From positions 1-64,000 of the forward strand of contig NZ_JAAXLA010000030.1 of assembly GCF_012911935.1 (NCBI RefSeq): 64,000 bases of DNA. The letters run 5' to 3'. The position numbers were made by a program, and so were the translations under genes. Source of the stretch: Pseudonocardia acidicola (GTDB taxonomy: Bacteria; Actinomycetota; Actinomycetes; Mycobacteriales; Pseudonocardiaceae). Under the pieces are notes generated by a model, which saw nothing but the letters and a program-made list of their open reading frames with translations, was not told the DNA's origin and did no database searches. Below, one piece after another: positions 19,013 through 32,268 of this stretch (position 1 is its first letter; each line of letters opens with the position of its first letter).

Positions 19013-20293
19013 GTGAGTACACCGTTCTGGGGCCCGGACTTCGACGCGTTGCAGCAGCAGGATCCCGAGATCGCAGGAGTCGTGCTGAGCGAGCTCGACC
19101 GCCTGCGTGGCGGGCTGCAGCTGATCGCGAGCGAGAACCTGACCAGCCCGGCGGTGCTCGCCGCGCTCGGTTCGACGTTGTCGAACAAGTACGCCGAGGG
19201 TTACCCCGGCCGGCGCTACTACGGCGGCTGCCAGGTCGTCGACGTCGCCGAGGAGATCGGCATCGCGCGGACCAAGGAGCTGTTCGGCGCGGAGCACGCG
19301 AACCTGCAGCCGCACTCCGGGGCGTCGGCGAACCTCGCCGCCTACGCGGCCTTCGCCAAGCCCGGCGACACCGTGCTGGCCATGGACCTCAAGCAGGGCG
19401 GCCACCTCACGCACGGCAGCAAGGTCAACTTCTCCGGGCAGTGGTTCAACGCGGTGTCCTACACCGTCCGCGAGGACTCCGAGCTCATCGACTACGACCA
19501 GGTCCGCGACCTGGCCCGCGAGCACCGGCCGAAGATCATCATCGCCGGTGCGACCGCCTACCCGCGGCTGATCGACTTCAAGGCGTTCCGGGAGATCGCC
19601 GACGAGGTCGGCGCCATCTTCATGGTCGACGCCGCGCACTTCATCGGCCTGGTGGCCGGCAAGGCCATCCCGTCGCCGGTGTCCTACGCCGACGTCGTCA
19701 CCGCGACCACGCACAAGGTGCTGCGCGGCCCCCGCGGCGGCATGATCCTGTCCCGCGCGGAGCACGCCAAGGCCATCGACAAGGCCGTCTTCCCGTTCTC
19801 CCAGGGCGGCCCGCTGATGCACTCGGTCGCGGCCAAGGCCGTCGCGATGAAGGAGGCCTCGACCCCGGCGTACCAGGCCTACACCGCCCAGGTCATCGCC
19901 AATGCGCAGGCGCTGGCCAAGAGCCTGGAGGCCGAGGGCATGCGCGCCGTGTCCGGCGGCACCGACACCCACCTCGCGCTGATCGACCTGCGGCCCATCG
20001 GGGTCACCGGCAGCGAGGCCGAGGCCCGCAGCGACGCCGCGCGGATCACGCTGAACAAGAATGCGATCCCCTACGACCCGGCGCCGCCGATGAAGCCCTC
20101 GGGCATCCGGGTCGGCTCGCCGAGCGTGACGACGCAGGGCATGGTCGAGTCCGACATGGCCGAGATCGGCCGGCTGCTCGGCCGCGCGGTGAAGGCCGAG
20201 CAGGGCACCCCGGCCGGGGACGCCGAGTTGGCCGAGGTCGCCGAGGCGGTCTCCGCCCTGGTCGCCCGGAACCCCGCGTACCCGCGGCCCTGA
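19013..20293 (+). CDS. glyA: Serine hydroxymethyltransferase
   Basis: PLP enzyme that interconverts serine and glycine and charges tetrahydrofolate with one-carbon units. The 426-residue protein has [16 protein letters not shown], the Lys-PLP motif [15 protein letters not shown] and [15 protein letters not shown] at 19013 has GGAGA upstream, and TAGCCT (18999-19004) 8 nt before the start could be a -10 box. A short inverted repeat ACCTGC/GCAGGT spans about 18980-18998, a possible regulator site. glyA is absent from this position in mycobacteria. Confidence 0.96.
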   Translation: MSTPFWGPDFDALQQQDPEIAGVVLSELDRLRGGLQLIASENLTSPAVLAALGSTLSNKYAEGYPGRRYYGGCQVVDVAEEIGIARTKELFGAEHANLQPHSGASANLAAYAAFAKPGDTVLAMDLKQGGHLTHGSKVNFSGQWFNAVSYTVREDSELIDYDQVRDLAREHRPKIIIAGATAYPRLIDFKAFREIADEVGAIFMVDAAHFIGLVAGKAIPSPVSYADVVTATTHKVLRGPRGGMILSRAEHAKAIDKAVFPFSQGGPLMHSVAAKAVAMKEASTPAYQAYTAQVIANAQALAKSLEAEGMRAVSGGTDTHLALIDLRPIGVTGSEAEARSDAARITLNKNAIPYDPAPPMKPSGIRVGSPSVTTQGMVESDMAEIGRLLGRAVKAEQGTPAGDAELAEVAEAVSALVARNPAYPRP

Positions 20294-20321
20294 CGGGCCG
20301 GGCGGGCGAGAAGCGATCATC

Positions 20322-21488
20322 GTGCCGACCCAGACGCCCTCGCTCGGGCTGGGGTTGCCGATCCGGGAGTACCTGCTCGCCGGCCTGACCGCCGCCGTCG
20401 TCACCTTCCTGCTCACCGGCGTGGTCCGGGTGCTGGCCCTGAAGATGGGGGCGGTCGCGTGGCCCCGGGGGCGCGACGTGCACGTCACCCCGACCCCGCG
20501 CTGGGGCGGGCTGGCGATGCTCGCGGGCGTGCTCGCCGGAATCGGGCTGGCCGCACAGCTCCCGGCCCTGCGGCTGGCGTTCGACTACTCGACCGACGTG
20601 CCCGGTGTGCTCGTCGCGGCGGTGCTGCTGGTGGCGGTCGGCGTCCTGGACGACCGCTACGAGCTCGACGCCATCACCAAACTGGCCGGGCAGATCACCG
20701 CGGCCGGCGTGCTGGTGCTCTTCGGTATCCAGTTCGCCGTGTTCTACGTGCCCTGGGGTGGCGGTGGGACCGGTATCTCCGGTTCGCTGCTGGTCCTGGG
20801 CCAGGAGCAGGGCGTGCTGCTCACCGTGCTGCTCACCGTGGCGCTGGTCAACGCGATGAACTTCGTCGACGGCCTGGACGGCCTGGCCGCGGGCATCGGG
20901 CTGATCGCGGCCGCCGCGACCTGCGTGTTCGCGATCGGGCTGGTGAAGCAGAACGGCAACGACCCGTCCGCGTACTCGCCCGCGCTCATCGCCGCCGTGC
21001 TGGCCGGGGCCTGTCTGGGCTTCCTGCCGCACAACTTCAATCCGGCGCGCATCTTCATGGGCGACTCGGGCTCGATGCTGATCGGACTGCTGCTGTCCGC
21101 GGCGACGACCAGCGCGTCCGGGCGCATCTCCATCAGCACCACCACCGACGGCAGCGACATCCTGGCGCTGTTCGCCCCGCTCATCGTGCTGGCGGCGGTG
21201 GTGTTCGTGCCGCTGCTCGACCTGCTGATGGCCGTGGTGCGCCGTACCCGGGCCGGGACGAGCCCGTTCTCCCCGGACAAGATGCACCTGCACCACCGGT
21301 TGCTCGAGATCGGGCACAGCCATCGTCGCGCGGTGCTGCTGATCTACCTGTGGGCGGGCGTGCTGGCGTTCGGCGCGGTGGCGCTGGCGCTGATCAAGGA
21401 CCCGTTCATCGTGTTGTGGGCGGTCGGGGTGGGGCTCGTCGTGGCCGTGCTCGCGTCCGCCGTCCCGAGAGCAAGGATTCGCGGATGA
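20322..21488 (+). CDS. wecA: UDP-GlcNAc:undecaprenyl/decaprenyl-phosphate GlcNAc-1-P transferase (WecA/MraY family)
   Basis: Integral membrane enzyme that starts lipid-linked glycan (arabinogalactan-type linker) synthesis. It has 388 residues with about ten or eleven hydrophobic helices. Family motifs are GVLDDRYELD, NAMNFVDGLDGLAAG, NPARIFMGDSGSM and the His-rich DKMHLHHRLLEIGHSH loop. It corresponds to Rv1302 (rfe) and overlaps the next gene by ATGA, so it shares a transcript with the ATP synthase accessory gene. Confidence 0.93.
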   Translation: MPTQTPSLGLGLPIREYLLAGLTAAVVTFLLTGVVRVLALKMGAVAWPRGRDVHVTPTPRWGGLAMLAGVLAGIGLAAQLPALRLAFDYSTDVPGVLVAAVLLVAVGVLDDRYELDAITKLAGQITAAGVLVLFGIQFAVFYVPWGGGGTGISGSLLVLGQEQGVLLTVLLTVALVNAMNFVDGLDGLAAGIGLIAAAATCVFAIGLVKQNGNDPSAYSPALIAAVLAGACLGFLPHNFNPARIFMGDSGSMLIGLLLSAATTSASGRISISTTTDGSDILALFAPLIVLAAVVFVPLLDLLMAVVRRTRAGTSPFSPDKMHLHHRLLEIGHSHRRAVLLIYLWAGVLAFGAVALALIKDPFIVLWAVGVGLVVAVLASAVPRARIRG

Positions 21489-21943
21489 GTACTGACAGTG
21501 CCGGCGACGCCGCCGCGCCGAAACCCGCCGAGGCGCCCCACGTCAAGACGGTGCTGCGGCTGGCCCGAGCCATGCAACGAAACGCGCTGATCCTCGCGGC
21601 GGTCACGAGCGTGGTCGCCGTCGTGGTGTCCGCCGTGCTGCGCGGGGGCGGTGGCGCCGTCGGCGCGGTCGTCGGCGCGGTCCTGGCGATGGTGGCCGGG
21701 TCGGTCAGCACCCTGGTGATGCGGGCGACCGCACAGGCGAGCCCGGCTGCCGTGATGATCAGTGCGATGACGGCATTCGGCGGCAAGATCGTCGTCCTGC
21801 TGGTGTTCCTGATCCTGCTGCGCGGCACCACATTGTTCGACAACCAGACCTTCGCAATCACCATTCTCGCCGTGACGGCGGCGTGGATCATCGGTGAGAT
21901 CATCGGCTTCGTCCGGACCCGGACGCCGGTCATCGATCTGTGA
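21485..21943 (+). CDS. ATP synthase protein I-like membrane protein (Rv1303-like)
   Basis: A 152-residue protein with four hydrophobic helices after a hydrophilic N-terminus (about residues 35-55, 60-80, 90-112 and 118-138). It sits between wecA and the atp operon exactly where Rv1303 lies in M. tuberculosis. AtpI-like proteins help assemble the c-ring or supply magnesium; that role here is inferred from position and topology. The start overlaps the wecA stop (ATGA). Confidence 0.8.
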   Translation: MSTDSAGDAAAPKPAEAPHVKTVLRLARAMQRNALILAAVTSVVAVVVSAVLRGGGGAVGAVVGAVLAMVAGSVSTLVMRATAQASPAAVMISAMTAFGGKIVVLLVFLILLRGTTLFDNQTFAITILAVTAAWIIGEIIGFVRTRTPVIDL

Positions 21944-22183
21944 GTGTCGTCCAGGCGCGTCCGGGTATCCGGGGTTGCTCTGAACGAGTGGACGGAGTCA
22001 TGTCCGATACGTTGCCGGTGTCCGTGATGACGGTCTCTCTGAGACCTGCGCCACGCCCTGTCGGTTCTTCTACCAGTGATAGAGCGACGTCGGCGGTGGA
22101 TCGGGGCGTCCTGTGGTGACCGGGCGGCCCGAAAGAACGTCGTCCGAGGTCGTCCCTGGTAAGTGGCCGCTAACGTGCCTGAT
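21944..22183 (+). promoter_or_regulatory. Upstream region of the ATP synthase operon
   Basis: About 240 bp without a gene. TAACGT at 22171-22176 lies 7 nt before an ATG at 22184 and looks like a leaderless -10 box for the atp operon. No clear -35 element or strong hairpin is visible. Confidence 0.5.
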
Positions 22184-22414
22184 ATGGTCCCGTTGATGGA
22201 GCCGGACCAGCCGCGCGGCGGGGGTGGCGAACCACCACCTCCAGCCGACGCCTGGACCGCTCTGTCCTACCTGCTCTCCGGGTTCCTGATCTTCGGTGCA
22301 CTCGGGTGGGGGTTGGACAAGCTGCTGGACACGCGGGTTCTTCTTCCGATCGGACTCCTGTTCGGAGGGGCGGCCTCGTTGTACCTGATTTACCTCAGGT
22401 ACGTTAAGTCTTGA
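22184..22414 (+). CDS. AtpZ/AtpI family small membrane protein
   Basis: A 76-residue protein with a Pro/Gly-rich N-terminus and two transmembrane helices (SYLLSGFLIFGALGWGLDKL and LLPIGLLFGGAASLYLIYL), the AtpZ/AtpI hairpin pattern. It heads the F1Fo operon and probably aids c-ring assembly or ion supply. ATG at 22184 is preferred to the upstream GTG at 22163 because of the -10 box 7 nt before it; ATG at 22196 is also possible. Confidence 0.75.
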   Translation: MVPLMEPDQPRGGGGEPPPPADAWTALSYLLSGFLIFGALGWGLDKLLDTRVLLPIGLLFGGAASLYLIYLRYVKS

Positions 22415-22472
22415 TCGTTACGATTCTGCCGACCCGGTGTCGCCCGGTCGGCGGAACCGGAAGGAGCATTGG

Positions 22473-23535
<1,063 letters not shown>

Positions 23536-23575
23536 TAACGCCGGAAGCCGGTCGTAGGCGGAGGAGCACACACAC

Positions 23576-24142
23576 ATGACGACCACCCTTCTGGCGGCCG
23601 AGACCATCAATCCCCTCGCGCCGCACCCCGTCGAGATCGTCGTCGGACTCATCGCGTTCCTGCTGCTCTTCTGGGTGCTCAAGCGCACGGTCTTCCCGCA
23701 GTTCGAGAAGATCTACGCGGAGCGCACCGACAAGATCGAGGGTGGGCTCAAGCGGGCGGAGGAGGCGCAGGAGGAGGCCAACCGGCTGCATCAGCAGTAC
23801 GAGGAGCAGTTGGCCGGCCTGCGTGCCGAGGCCGCCCGCATCCGCGACGAGGCCCGCGCCGAGGGGCAGCAGATCAAGGCCGAGCTGCGCGCCCAGGCCG
23901 AGGAGGAGGCGGAGCGCATCCGCCAGCGTGGCCTCGACCAGCTCGCGGCCGCTCGTGAGCAGACCGTCCGCGCCCTGCGCGCGGAGGTCGGCGGGCTGGC
24001 TGTCCAGCTCGCCGAGCGCATCGTGCGCGTCGACCTGTCCGACGAGTCGCGCCGTGCCGCGACCGTCGACAGCTTCCTGGCCGAGCTGGACGGGCTCGAC
24101 CAGCGGCGGGAGACCACCCCGGCTGCGGGTGGGGCGAACTGA
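23576..24142 (+). CDS. atpF: ATP synthase Fo subunit b
   Basis: Peripheral-stalk subunit of 188 residues: one N-terminal transmembrane helix (VEIVVGLIAFLLLFWVLKR) then a long Glu/Arg/Ala-rich coiled coil. GGAGGAG at 23560-23566 precedes ATG. It overlaps atpH by TGATG. Unlike mycobacteria there is no second b-like domain fused to delta. Confidence 0.95.
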   Translation: MTTTLLAAETINPLAPHPVEIVVGLIAFLLLFWVLKRTVFPQFEKIYAERTDKIEGGLKRAEEAQEEANRLHQQYEEQLAGLRAEAARIRDEARAEGQQIKAELRAQAEEEAERIRQRGLDQLAAAREQTVRALRAEVGGLAVQLAERIVRVDLSDESRRAATVDSFLAELDGLDQRRETTPAAGGAN

Positions 24143-24972
24143 TGGCTCTCGTCCTCCAGGCGACCAGCCGCGAGTCGCTTGCCGAGGTCGCGGCCCGGTT
24201 GGACGCCTACATCGACCAGGCGGCCCCGGCGGATCTGGAGCGGATGGGTGACGAGCTGTTCGCCGTCACCCGCCTGCTGCAGGAGACGCCGTCGCTGCGC
24301 CGGCACCTGGCCGACCCGTCGGCCCCGGAGTCGGTCCGCACCGGGCTGGTCCAGCGGCTGCTGAACGGCAAGGTGTCCCAGCCGGCGCTGGACATCGTCG
24401 CGGCCGCGGTCGCGGCCCGGTGGTCGCAGACGATCGACCTGGTCGAGGCGCTCGAGGAGTTGGCCCGCCGCGCCACCCTGGCCGTGGCGGAGAAGAACGG
24501 CACCCTCGACGACGTCGAGGACGAGCTGTTCCGCTTCGGCCGGATCCTCGACCGTGAGCCCGAACTGGCCGTCCTGCTGGCCGACCCGACGCAGCCGGCG
24601 GAGAAGAAGGTCGAACTGCTCGACCGGATCCTGCAGGGCAAGGTCTCGCCGGTCACCCTCGCGCTGCTGCGCCAGACGGTGCGGCTGCCGCGTGGCCGGC
24701 ACCTCGACATCGCCGCAGAGGAGCTCGCCGAGCTCGCCGCCGCCCGTCGCGACCGTTACGTGGCCCAGGTGACCGCACCGGTGGCCCTGACGGATGCGCA
24801 GGAACAGCGACTGGCGGGAACCCTGTCGCGGCTCTACGGCCGCGCGATGTCGCTGCAGGTCGACCTGGACGAGAGCCTGCTGGGCGGGCTCGTGATCCGG
24901 GTCGGCGGCGAGGTCATCGACGGCAGCGTGGCGGGCAAGCTGGAAGAGGCCCGTCGGCGGCTGCCGCGCTGA
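24142..24972 (+). CDS. atpH: ATP synthase F1 subunit delta
   Basis: A 276-residue delta (OSCP) subunit linking the stalk to F1. The C-terminal signature is LLGGLVIRVGGEVIDGSVAGKL. It is longer than the usual 180 residues but lacks the b-domain fusion of mycobacterial AtpH (about 446 residues), so it is the plain actinobacterial form. Translationally coupled to atpF. Confidence 0.94.
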   Translation: MALVLQATSRESLAEVAARLDAYIDQAAPADLERMGDELFAVTRLLQETPSLRRHLADPSAPESVRTGLVQRLLNGKVSQPALDIVAAAVAARWSQTIDLVEALEELARRATLAVAEKNGTLDDVEDELFRFGRILDREPELAVLLADPTQPAEKKVELLDRILQGKVSPVTLALLRQTVRLPRGRHLDIAAEELAELAAARRDRYVAQVTAPVALTDAQEQRLAGTLSRLYGRAMSLQVDLDESLLGGLVIRVGGEVIDGSVAGKLEEARRRLPR

Positions 24973-25039
24973 TCCGCGGCCGCGGTGTCGGTCCCAGAGA
25001 CGTTATTGACTGATCGAGAAGAAGGAACAGACGACAGCC

Positions 25040-26689
25040 ATGACAGAGCTGACGATCTCCCCGGAGGAGATCCGGAGTGCGATCTCCAGCTACGTCTCGT
25101 CGCTGGAGACCGAGACCGCCCGTGAAGAGGTGGGCGTCGTCGCCGACACCGGCGACGGCATCGCCCACGTCGAGGGCCTGCCCTCGGTGATGACCAACGA
25201 GCTGCTGGAGTTCGAGGGTGGCGTGCTGGGCGTCGCGCTGAACCTCGACCAGCGTGAGATCGGTGCGGTCATCCTCGGCGACTACGCCGGCATCGAGGAG
25301 GGGCAGCCGGTCAAGCGGACCGGGAACGTGCTCTCCGTCCCGGTCGGCGACGCCTTCCTGGGTCGCGTCATCGACCCGCTGGGCGCCCCGATCGACGGCC
25401 TGGGCGACATCGAGGCCGAGACCGACCGCGTGCTCGAGCTGCAGGCCGCCTCGGTGGTCGAGCGGCAGAGCGTGCACGAGCCGCTGCAGACCGGCATCAA
25501 GGCCATCGACGCGATGACCCCGATCGGCCGGGGCCAGCGGCAGCTGATCATCGGCGACCGCAAGACCGGTAAGACCGCGGTCTGCGTCGACACGATCATC
25601 AACCAGAAGCAGAACTGGGAGACCGGCGACCCGAAGCAGCAGGTCCGCTGCATCTACGTCGCGGTCGGCCAGAAGGGCTCCACCATCGCGGGTGTCCGGC
25701 AGGCGCTGGAGGACGCGGGCGCGCTGGAGTACACGACCATCGTCGCCGCCCCGGCGTCCGACCCGGCCGGCTTCAAGTGGATCGCCCCCTACACCGGCAG
25801 CGCGCTGGGCCAGCACTGGATGTACCAGGGCAACCACGTCCTGATCGTCTTCGACGACCTGTCCAAGCAGGCGGAGGCCTACCGCGCGATCTCCCTGCTG
25901 CTGCGCCGCCCGCCGGGCCGCGAGGCCTACCCGGGCGACGTCTTCTACTTGCACTCGCGGCTGCTCGAGCGTTGCGCGAAGCTCTCCGACGAGCTGGGCG
26001 CGGGCTCGATGACCGGTCTGCCGATCATCGAGACCAAGGCGAACGACGTGTCGGCGTACATCCCGACCAACGTCATCTCGATCACCGACGGCCAGGTCTT
26101 CCTCGAGTCCGACCTGTTCAACCAGGGCGTCCGGCCGGCGATCAACGTCGGCATCTCGGTCTCCCGGGTCGGTGGTGCCGCGCAGATCAAGGCGATGAAG
26201 TCGGTCTCCGGATCGCTGCGCCTCGACCTGTCGCAGTACCGCGAGCTGGAGGCGTTCGCCGCCTTCGGCTCCGACCTCGACGACGCCTCGCGCAAGGCCC
26301 TGGAGCGCGGCACCCGCCTGGTCGAGCTGCTCAAGCAGCCGCAGTACTCGCCGTACCCGGTCGAGGACGAGGTCGTCTCGATCTGGCTGGGCACCTCCGG
26401 CCAGCTCGACTCGGTGCCGGTGCAGGACGTCGCCCGCTTCGAGCGGGAGTTCATCGAGCACCTGCGCCGCCAGCACGAGGGCGTGCTCGCCGAGATCCGC
26501 GACACCGGCAAGCTGACGGACGAGACCATCGAGCGCCTCAAGGGCCTGGTGGACGAGTTCAAGAAGCAGTTCACCACCTCCGACGGGTCCTCGGTGGTCC
26601 CGAGAGCGGAGCAGGCCGAGGCCCTCGACGAGGACGAGGTCGACCGCGAGACCGTCAAGGTCAACAAGCCGGCACCGGCTTCGAGCTGA
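25040..26689 (+). CDS. atpA: ATP synthase F1 subunit alpha
   Basis: A 549-residue non-catalytic nucleotide-binding subunit. Walker A is [10 protein letters not shown], and the ATPase signature [14 protein letters not shown] is present. The C-terminus extends past the usual end ([18 protein letters not shown] then VKVNKPAP), like the mycobacterial extension known to suppress ATP hydrolysis. 67 bp separate it from atpH, with a GAAGGA site before ATG. Confidence 0.97.
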   Translation: MTELTISPEEIRSAISSYVSSLETETAREEVGVVADTGDGIAHVEGLPSVMTNELLEFEGGVLGVALNLDQREIGAVILGDYAGIEEGQPVKRTGNVLSVPVGDAFLGRVIDPLGAPIDGLGDIEAETDRVLELQAASVVERQSVHEPLQTGIKAIDAMTPIGRGQRQLIIGDRKTGKTAVCVDTIINQKQNWETGDPKQQVRCIYVAVGQKGSTIAGVRQALEDAGALEYTTIVAAPASDPAGFKWIAPYTGSALGQHWMYQGNHVLIVFDDLSKQAEAYRAISLLLRRPPGREAYPGDVFYLHSRLLERCAKLSDELGAGSMTGLPIIETKANDVSAYIPTNVISITDGQVFLESDLFNQGVRPAINVGISVSRVGGAAQIKAMKSVSGSLRLDLSQYRELEAFAAFGSDLDDASRKALERGTRLVELLKQPQYSPYPVEDEVVSIWLGTSGQLDSVPVQDVARFEREFIEHLRRQHEGVLAEIRDTGKLTDETIERLKGLVDEFKKQFTTSDGSSVVPRAEQAEALDEDEVDRETVKVNKPAPASS

Positions 26690-26703
26690 ACGGATAGTCA
26701 CCG

Positions 26704-29132
<2,429 letters not shown>

Positions 29133-29136
29133 TCAG

Positions 29137-29505
29137 ATGGCGCAGATGACGGTCGAGCTGGTCGCGGTCGAGCGACGGATCTGGTCCGGTGAGGCCCGGT
29201 TCGTGCTCGCCCGCACCAAGGAGGGCGAGGTGGGCGTGCTGCCCGGCCACGAGCCCACGCTGGCCCAGCTCGAGGAGGCCGGGGTGGTGCGTATCGACAC
29301 CACCGAGGGCCCCTCGATCACGGCCGCGGTGCACGGTGGCTTCCTCTCCATCACGCCGGAGAACGTGACGGTGCTGGCCGAGTACGCCGAGCTGTCGGAC
29401 GAGATCGACGTGTCCCGGGCGCGCACGGCCCGGGACCGCGCCGACACCAGCGAGGCGAAAGCCCGTGCCGAGGCCCGGCTGAGGGCCGCCGACGCGGCCG
29501 AGTAG
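29137..29505 (+). CDS. atpC: ATP synthase F1 subunit epsilon
   Basis: A 122-residue subunit with the N-terminal beta-sandwich ([36 protein letters not shown]) and a short C-terminal helical part that can inhibit ATP hydrolysis. It lies four bases after atpD and ends the ATP synthase genes. Confidence 0.94.
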   Translation: MAQMTVELVAVERRIWSGEARFVLARTKEGEVGVLPGHEPTLAQLEEAGVVRIDTTEGPSITAAVHGGFLSITPENVTVLAEYAELSDEIDVSRARTARDRADTSEAKARAEARLRAADAAE

Positions 29506-29515
29506 CGGGTTCGCA

Positions 29516-29974
29516 GTGGGGACCGTGGCCATCGTCGTCGGGGTTCTGCTGCTGCTCGCGTGTCTGCTGCTCGGGTGGCTCGCCGTTCGGCGAGTACGTC
29601 TGATGCGGGGCGGCGGTGTGGACGTGTGTCTGCGCCGCCGCCCTCGCGTATGCGGGGCACCCCGCGACTCCGCCGCCGGCTGGCACTTCGGTGTCGGGCG
29701 CTACCGCGGCGAGGAGCTGGCCTGGCACCGGCTGACCAGCTTCCGGTTCGGGCCGACGGTGTCGATCGACCGCAACGAGCTGGAGATCGTCGACCGGCGG
29801 GCGCCCACCGGTCCGGAGAGTTACGCGATCCCGCAGGCCGGCGTGGTGCTGCGGTGCCGGGCCGACGGCGAGGAGCTGGAGCTGGCGATGGCGCCGGGTG
29901 TGCTCACCGGCTTCCTGTCGTGGCTGGAAGCGACCCCGCCCGGCCGCAGCACCGGCTACCGCCAAGCCTCATGA
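29516..29974 (+). CDS. DUF2550 membrane protein
   Basis: A 152-residue protein with one N-terminal transmembrane helix (VAIVVGVLLLLACLLLGWLA) and a cytoplasmic PH-like DUF2550 domain (GWHFGVGRYRGEELAWHRL). It matches Rv1312, found after atpC across actinobacteria. Function is unknown. It starts 10 bp after atpC, so it is probably in the atp operon. A GAGTCG array begins 7 bp past the stop. Confidence 0.88.
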   Translation: MGTVAIVVGVLLLLACLLLGWLAVRRVRLMRGGGVDVCLRRRPRVCGAPRDSAAGWHFGVGRYRGEELAWHRLTSFRFGPTVSIDRNELEIVDRRAPTGPESYAIPQAGVVLRCRADGEELELAMAPGVLTGFLSWLEATPPGRSTGYRQAS

Positions 29975-29980
29975 CCCCGC

Positions 29981-30114
29981 GAGTCGCCCTTTTCGGGAGG
30001 GCGAGTCGGCACTTGCGGGCGGGTGAGTCGCACATCTGGGAAGCGTCGGCCGTCCCCGGAGCGCCGGCTCGCCCTTCTCGAAGTGCCGACTCACCCTCCT
30101 GAAAGTGCCGACTC
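29981..30114. repeat. Mirrored GAGTCG array, 22-nt period (locus 1)
   Basis: GAGTCG starts at 29981, 30003 and 30025 (22 nt apart). On the other strand CGGCTC is at 30065 and CGACTC at 30087 and 30109, again 22 nt apart. The two halves are inverted, so a long imperfect stem is possible. It fills the gap between the convergent DUF2550 and cobalamin adenosyltransferase genes and may act as a bidirectional terminator or as a protein-binding array. Confidence 0.8.
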
Positions 30115-30119
30115 GCGGA

Positions 30120-30701
30120 TCAGCGGGGGGACGAGGGGCCGCCGGGGTGCCAGAGGACGTCGCCGTCCGGGTTGGCCACGCGACCGAGGATGAACAGCAG
30201 GTCCGAGAGCCGGTTCAAGTACTTCGCGGTGAGCGGGTTCGTGCGCTCGGCGTCGACCTCGAGCAGAGCCCACACCGAGCGCTCCGCGCGCCGGGCCACC
30301 GTGCGCGCCACGTGCAGGTAGGCCGCGCCCGGGGTGCCGCCGGGCAGGATGAACGAGTCGAGCTTGGGCAGCCCCTCGTTGAACGAGTCGCACCAGCCCT
30401 CGAGGCGGGTCACGTACTCCTCGGTGAGCCGCAGCGGCGGGTACTCCGGCTCCGGCACGATCGGGGCGCAGAGGTCCGCGCCGACGTCGAACAGGTCGTT
30501 CTGGATCTGCCGTAGCGGGACCAGGACCTCCTCGGCCAGCTGCCCGACGGTGACGGCGACGCCGATCGCCGCATTGCACTCGTCGGTGTCGGCATAGGCC
30601 GCGAGCCGGGGATCGGTCTTCCGGACCCGGCTGAAGTCGCCCAGCGCGGTCGTCCCGTCGTCGCCGGTCTTGGTGTAGATCCTGGTCAGGTGCACGGCCA
30701 T
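30120..30701 (-). CDS. Cob(I)alamin adenosyltransferase (PduO type)
   Basis: Transfers adenosyl from ATP to cob(I)alamin to make coenzyme B12. The 193-residue protein has the N-terminal ATP motif RIYTKTGDDGTTALGDFSRV and TDECNAAIGVA, and the C-terminal arginine-containing helix. It corresponds to Rv1314c. The cofactor is needed by the ethylmalonyl-CoA mutase encoded 4.5 kb away. ATG at 30701 has TACCGT 7 nt upstream, consistent with a leaderless mRNA. Confidence 0.93.
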   Translation of the reverse strand: MAVHLTRIYTKTGDDGTTALGDFSRVRKTDPRLAAYADTDECNAAIGVAVTVGQLAEEVLVPLRQIQNDLFDVGADLCAPIVPEPEYPPLRLTEEYVTRLEGWCDSFNEGLPKLDSFILPGGTPGAAYLHVARTVARRAERSVWALLEVDAERTNPLTAKYLNRLSDLLFILGRVANPDGDVLWHPGGPSSPR

Positions 30702-30708
30702 GGTGCCG

Positions 30709-30714
30709 ACGGTA
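30709..30714 (-). promoter_or_regulatory. -10 box of the cobalamin adenosyltransferase gene
   Basis: TACCGT on the minus strand, 7 nt before ATG; leaderless arrangement. The same hexamer precedes murA on the other strand. Confidence 0.5.
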
Positions 30715-30815
30715 GCCGACCGGAACAAGCGTGGGCCCGGTATGTCGCGACCGGTACAGCCCAGGCCCCCGGTATTGGGAGCCGGGGTGGACGTGGACGG
30801 AATCGCGTGGGCCGA

Positions 30816-30821
30816 TACCGT
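30816..30821 (+). promoter_or_regulatory. -10 box of murA
   Basis: TACCGT lies 8 nt before the first of two adjacent GTG codons (30830). No ribosome-binding site is seen, consistent with a leaderless start. Confidence 0.5.
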
Positions 30822-30829
30822 CGTCGCCC

Positions 30830-32098
30830 GTGGTGGAGCATTTCGCGGTCCGCGGCGGTGCCCGGTTGTCGGGCACGGTCGATGTCGTCGGGGCGAAGAA
30901 CAGCGTGCTGAAGCTCATGGCCGCCGCGCTGCTCGCCGAGGGCACGACGACGATCACGAATTGCCCGGAGATCCTGGACGTCCCGCTGATGGCCGACGTG
31001 CTGCGCAGCCTCGGCTGCACGGTCACCGTCGACGGCGGCACCGTCAGCATCGACGTGCCGGCCGAGCCCGGGGCCCAGGCGGACTACCGGTCGGTGTCGA
31101 AGCTGCGGGCCTCGGTGTGTGTGCTGGGGCCGCTGGTGGCCCGCTGCCGGCGCGCCGTGGTGCCGCTGCCCGGCGGGGACGCGATCGGTTCCCGGCCGCT
31201 GGACATGCACGCCTCCGGGCTGCGCAAGCTCGGCGCGACGACCGAGATCGAGCACGGCCGGGTGGTCGCGCACGCCGAGGGGCTGCACGGCGCGCAGATC
31301 TGGCTCGACTTCCCCAGCGTCGGCGCCACCGAGAACATCCTGATGGCCGCCGTGCTCGCCGAGGGCACCACCGTCATCGACAACGCCGCGCGCGAGCCGG
31401 AGATCGTCGACCTCTGCACGATGCTGCAGCAGATGGGCGCCAAGATCGAGGGCTCGGGTTCCTCGACGCTCACCGTGCACGGCGTGACCGGCCTGCAGCC
31501 GACCGAGCACCGGGTGATCGGCGACCGCATCGTCGGGGCCACGTGGGCGTTCGCGGCCGCGATGACCCGTGGCGAGGTGACCGTGCGCGGCGTCGACCCG
31601 CACCACCTCGACCTCGTGCTGGACAAGCTGCGCAGCGCCGGCGCCCACACCGACATCGCCCCGGGGGAGTTCACGGTCCGGATGGACGGCCGGCCGAACG
31701 CCGTGGACTTCGTGACGCTGCCCTACCCGGGCTTCGCCACCGACCTGCAGCCGATGGCGATCGCGCTCTCGGCCATCGCGGACGGCACCTCGATGATCAC
31801 CGAGAACGTGTTCGAGGCCCGGTTCCGGTTCGTCGACGAGATGGTCCGGCTGGGTGCGGACGCCCGCACCGACGGGCATCACGCGGTGGTCCGCGGCGTG
31901 GAGCGGCTCTCCAGCGCCCCGGTGTGGGCCAGCGACATCCGGGCCGGCGCGGGTCTCGTGCTCGCCGCGCTGTGCGCCGACGGGCAGACCGAGGTCTGGG
32001 ACATCGAGCACATCGACCGTGGCTACCCCCGGTTCGTCGAGAACCTGCGGGCGCTGGGCGCCGACATCTCCCGGGTGAGCACCGACCCCGCGCGCTGA
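30830..32098 (+). CDS. murA: UDP-N-acetylglucosamine 1-carboxyvinyltransferase (fosfomycin-resistant type)
   Basis: Adds enolpyruvate to UDP-GlcNAc, the first committed step of peptidoglycan synthesis. The 422-residue protein has [32 protein letters not shown] and [17 protein letters not shown]. The catalytic loop reads [15 protein letters not shown]: the Cys attacked by fosfomycin is Asp (residue 117, codon 31178-31180), as in M. tuberculosis MurA, which is naturally resistant. The two adjacent GTG codons make the start uncertain by one residue. Confidence 0.97.
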   Translation: MVEHFAVRGGARLSGTVDVVGAKNSVLKLMAAALLAEGTTTITNCPEILDVPLMADVLRSLGCTVTVDGGTVSIDVPAEPGAQADYRSVSKLRASVCVLGPLVARCRRAVVPLPGGDAIGSRPLDMHASGLRKLGATTEIEHGRVVAHAEGLHGAQIWLDFPSVGATENILMAAVLAEGTTVIDNAAREPEIVDLCTMLQQMGAKIEGSGSSTLTVHGVTGLQPTEHRVIGDRIVGATWAFAAAMTRGEVTVRGVDPHHLDLVLDKLRSAGAHTDIAPGEFTVRMDGRPNAVDFVTLPYPGFATDLQPMAIALSAIADGTSMITENVFEARFRFVDEMVRLGADARTDGHHAVVRGVERLSSAPVWASDIRAGAGLVLAALCADGQTEVWDIEHIDRGYPRFVENLRALGADISRVSTDPAR

Positions 32099-32268
32099 CC
32101 CGGGCGGTCAGGCGGCCGGACAGGGTGGCCGCGGGCGGTTCAGGGGTACACGGGAACTGTCGCCGTCATCAGGGCGGCGCGCCGGCCGGTTGCTCTGGAC
32201 GGAGCAGCAGCGCTCGCCGACAGCGGTGTCTCGTGCGACCGTCGCCGCACGTCGCCAGGAGGTCCCCG

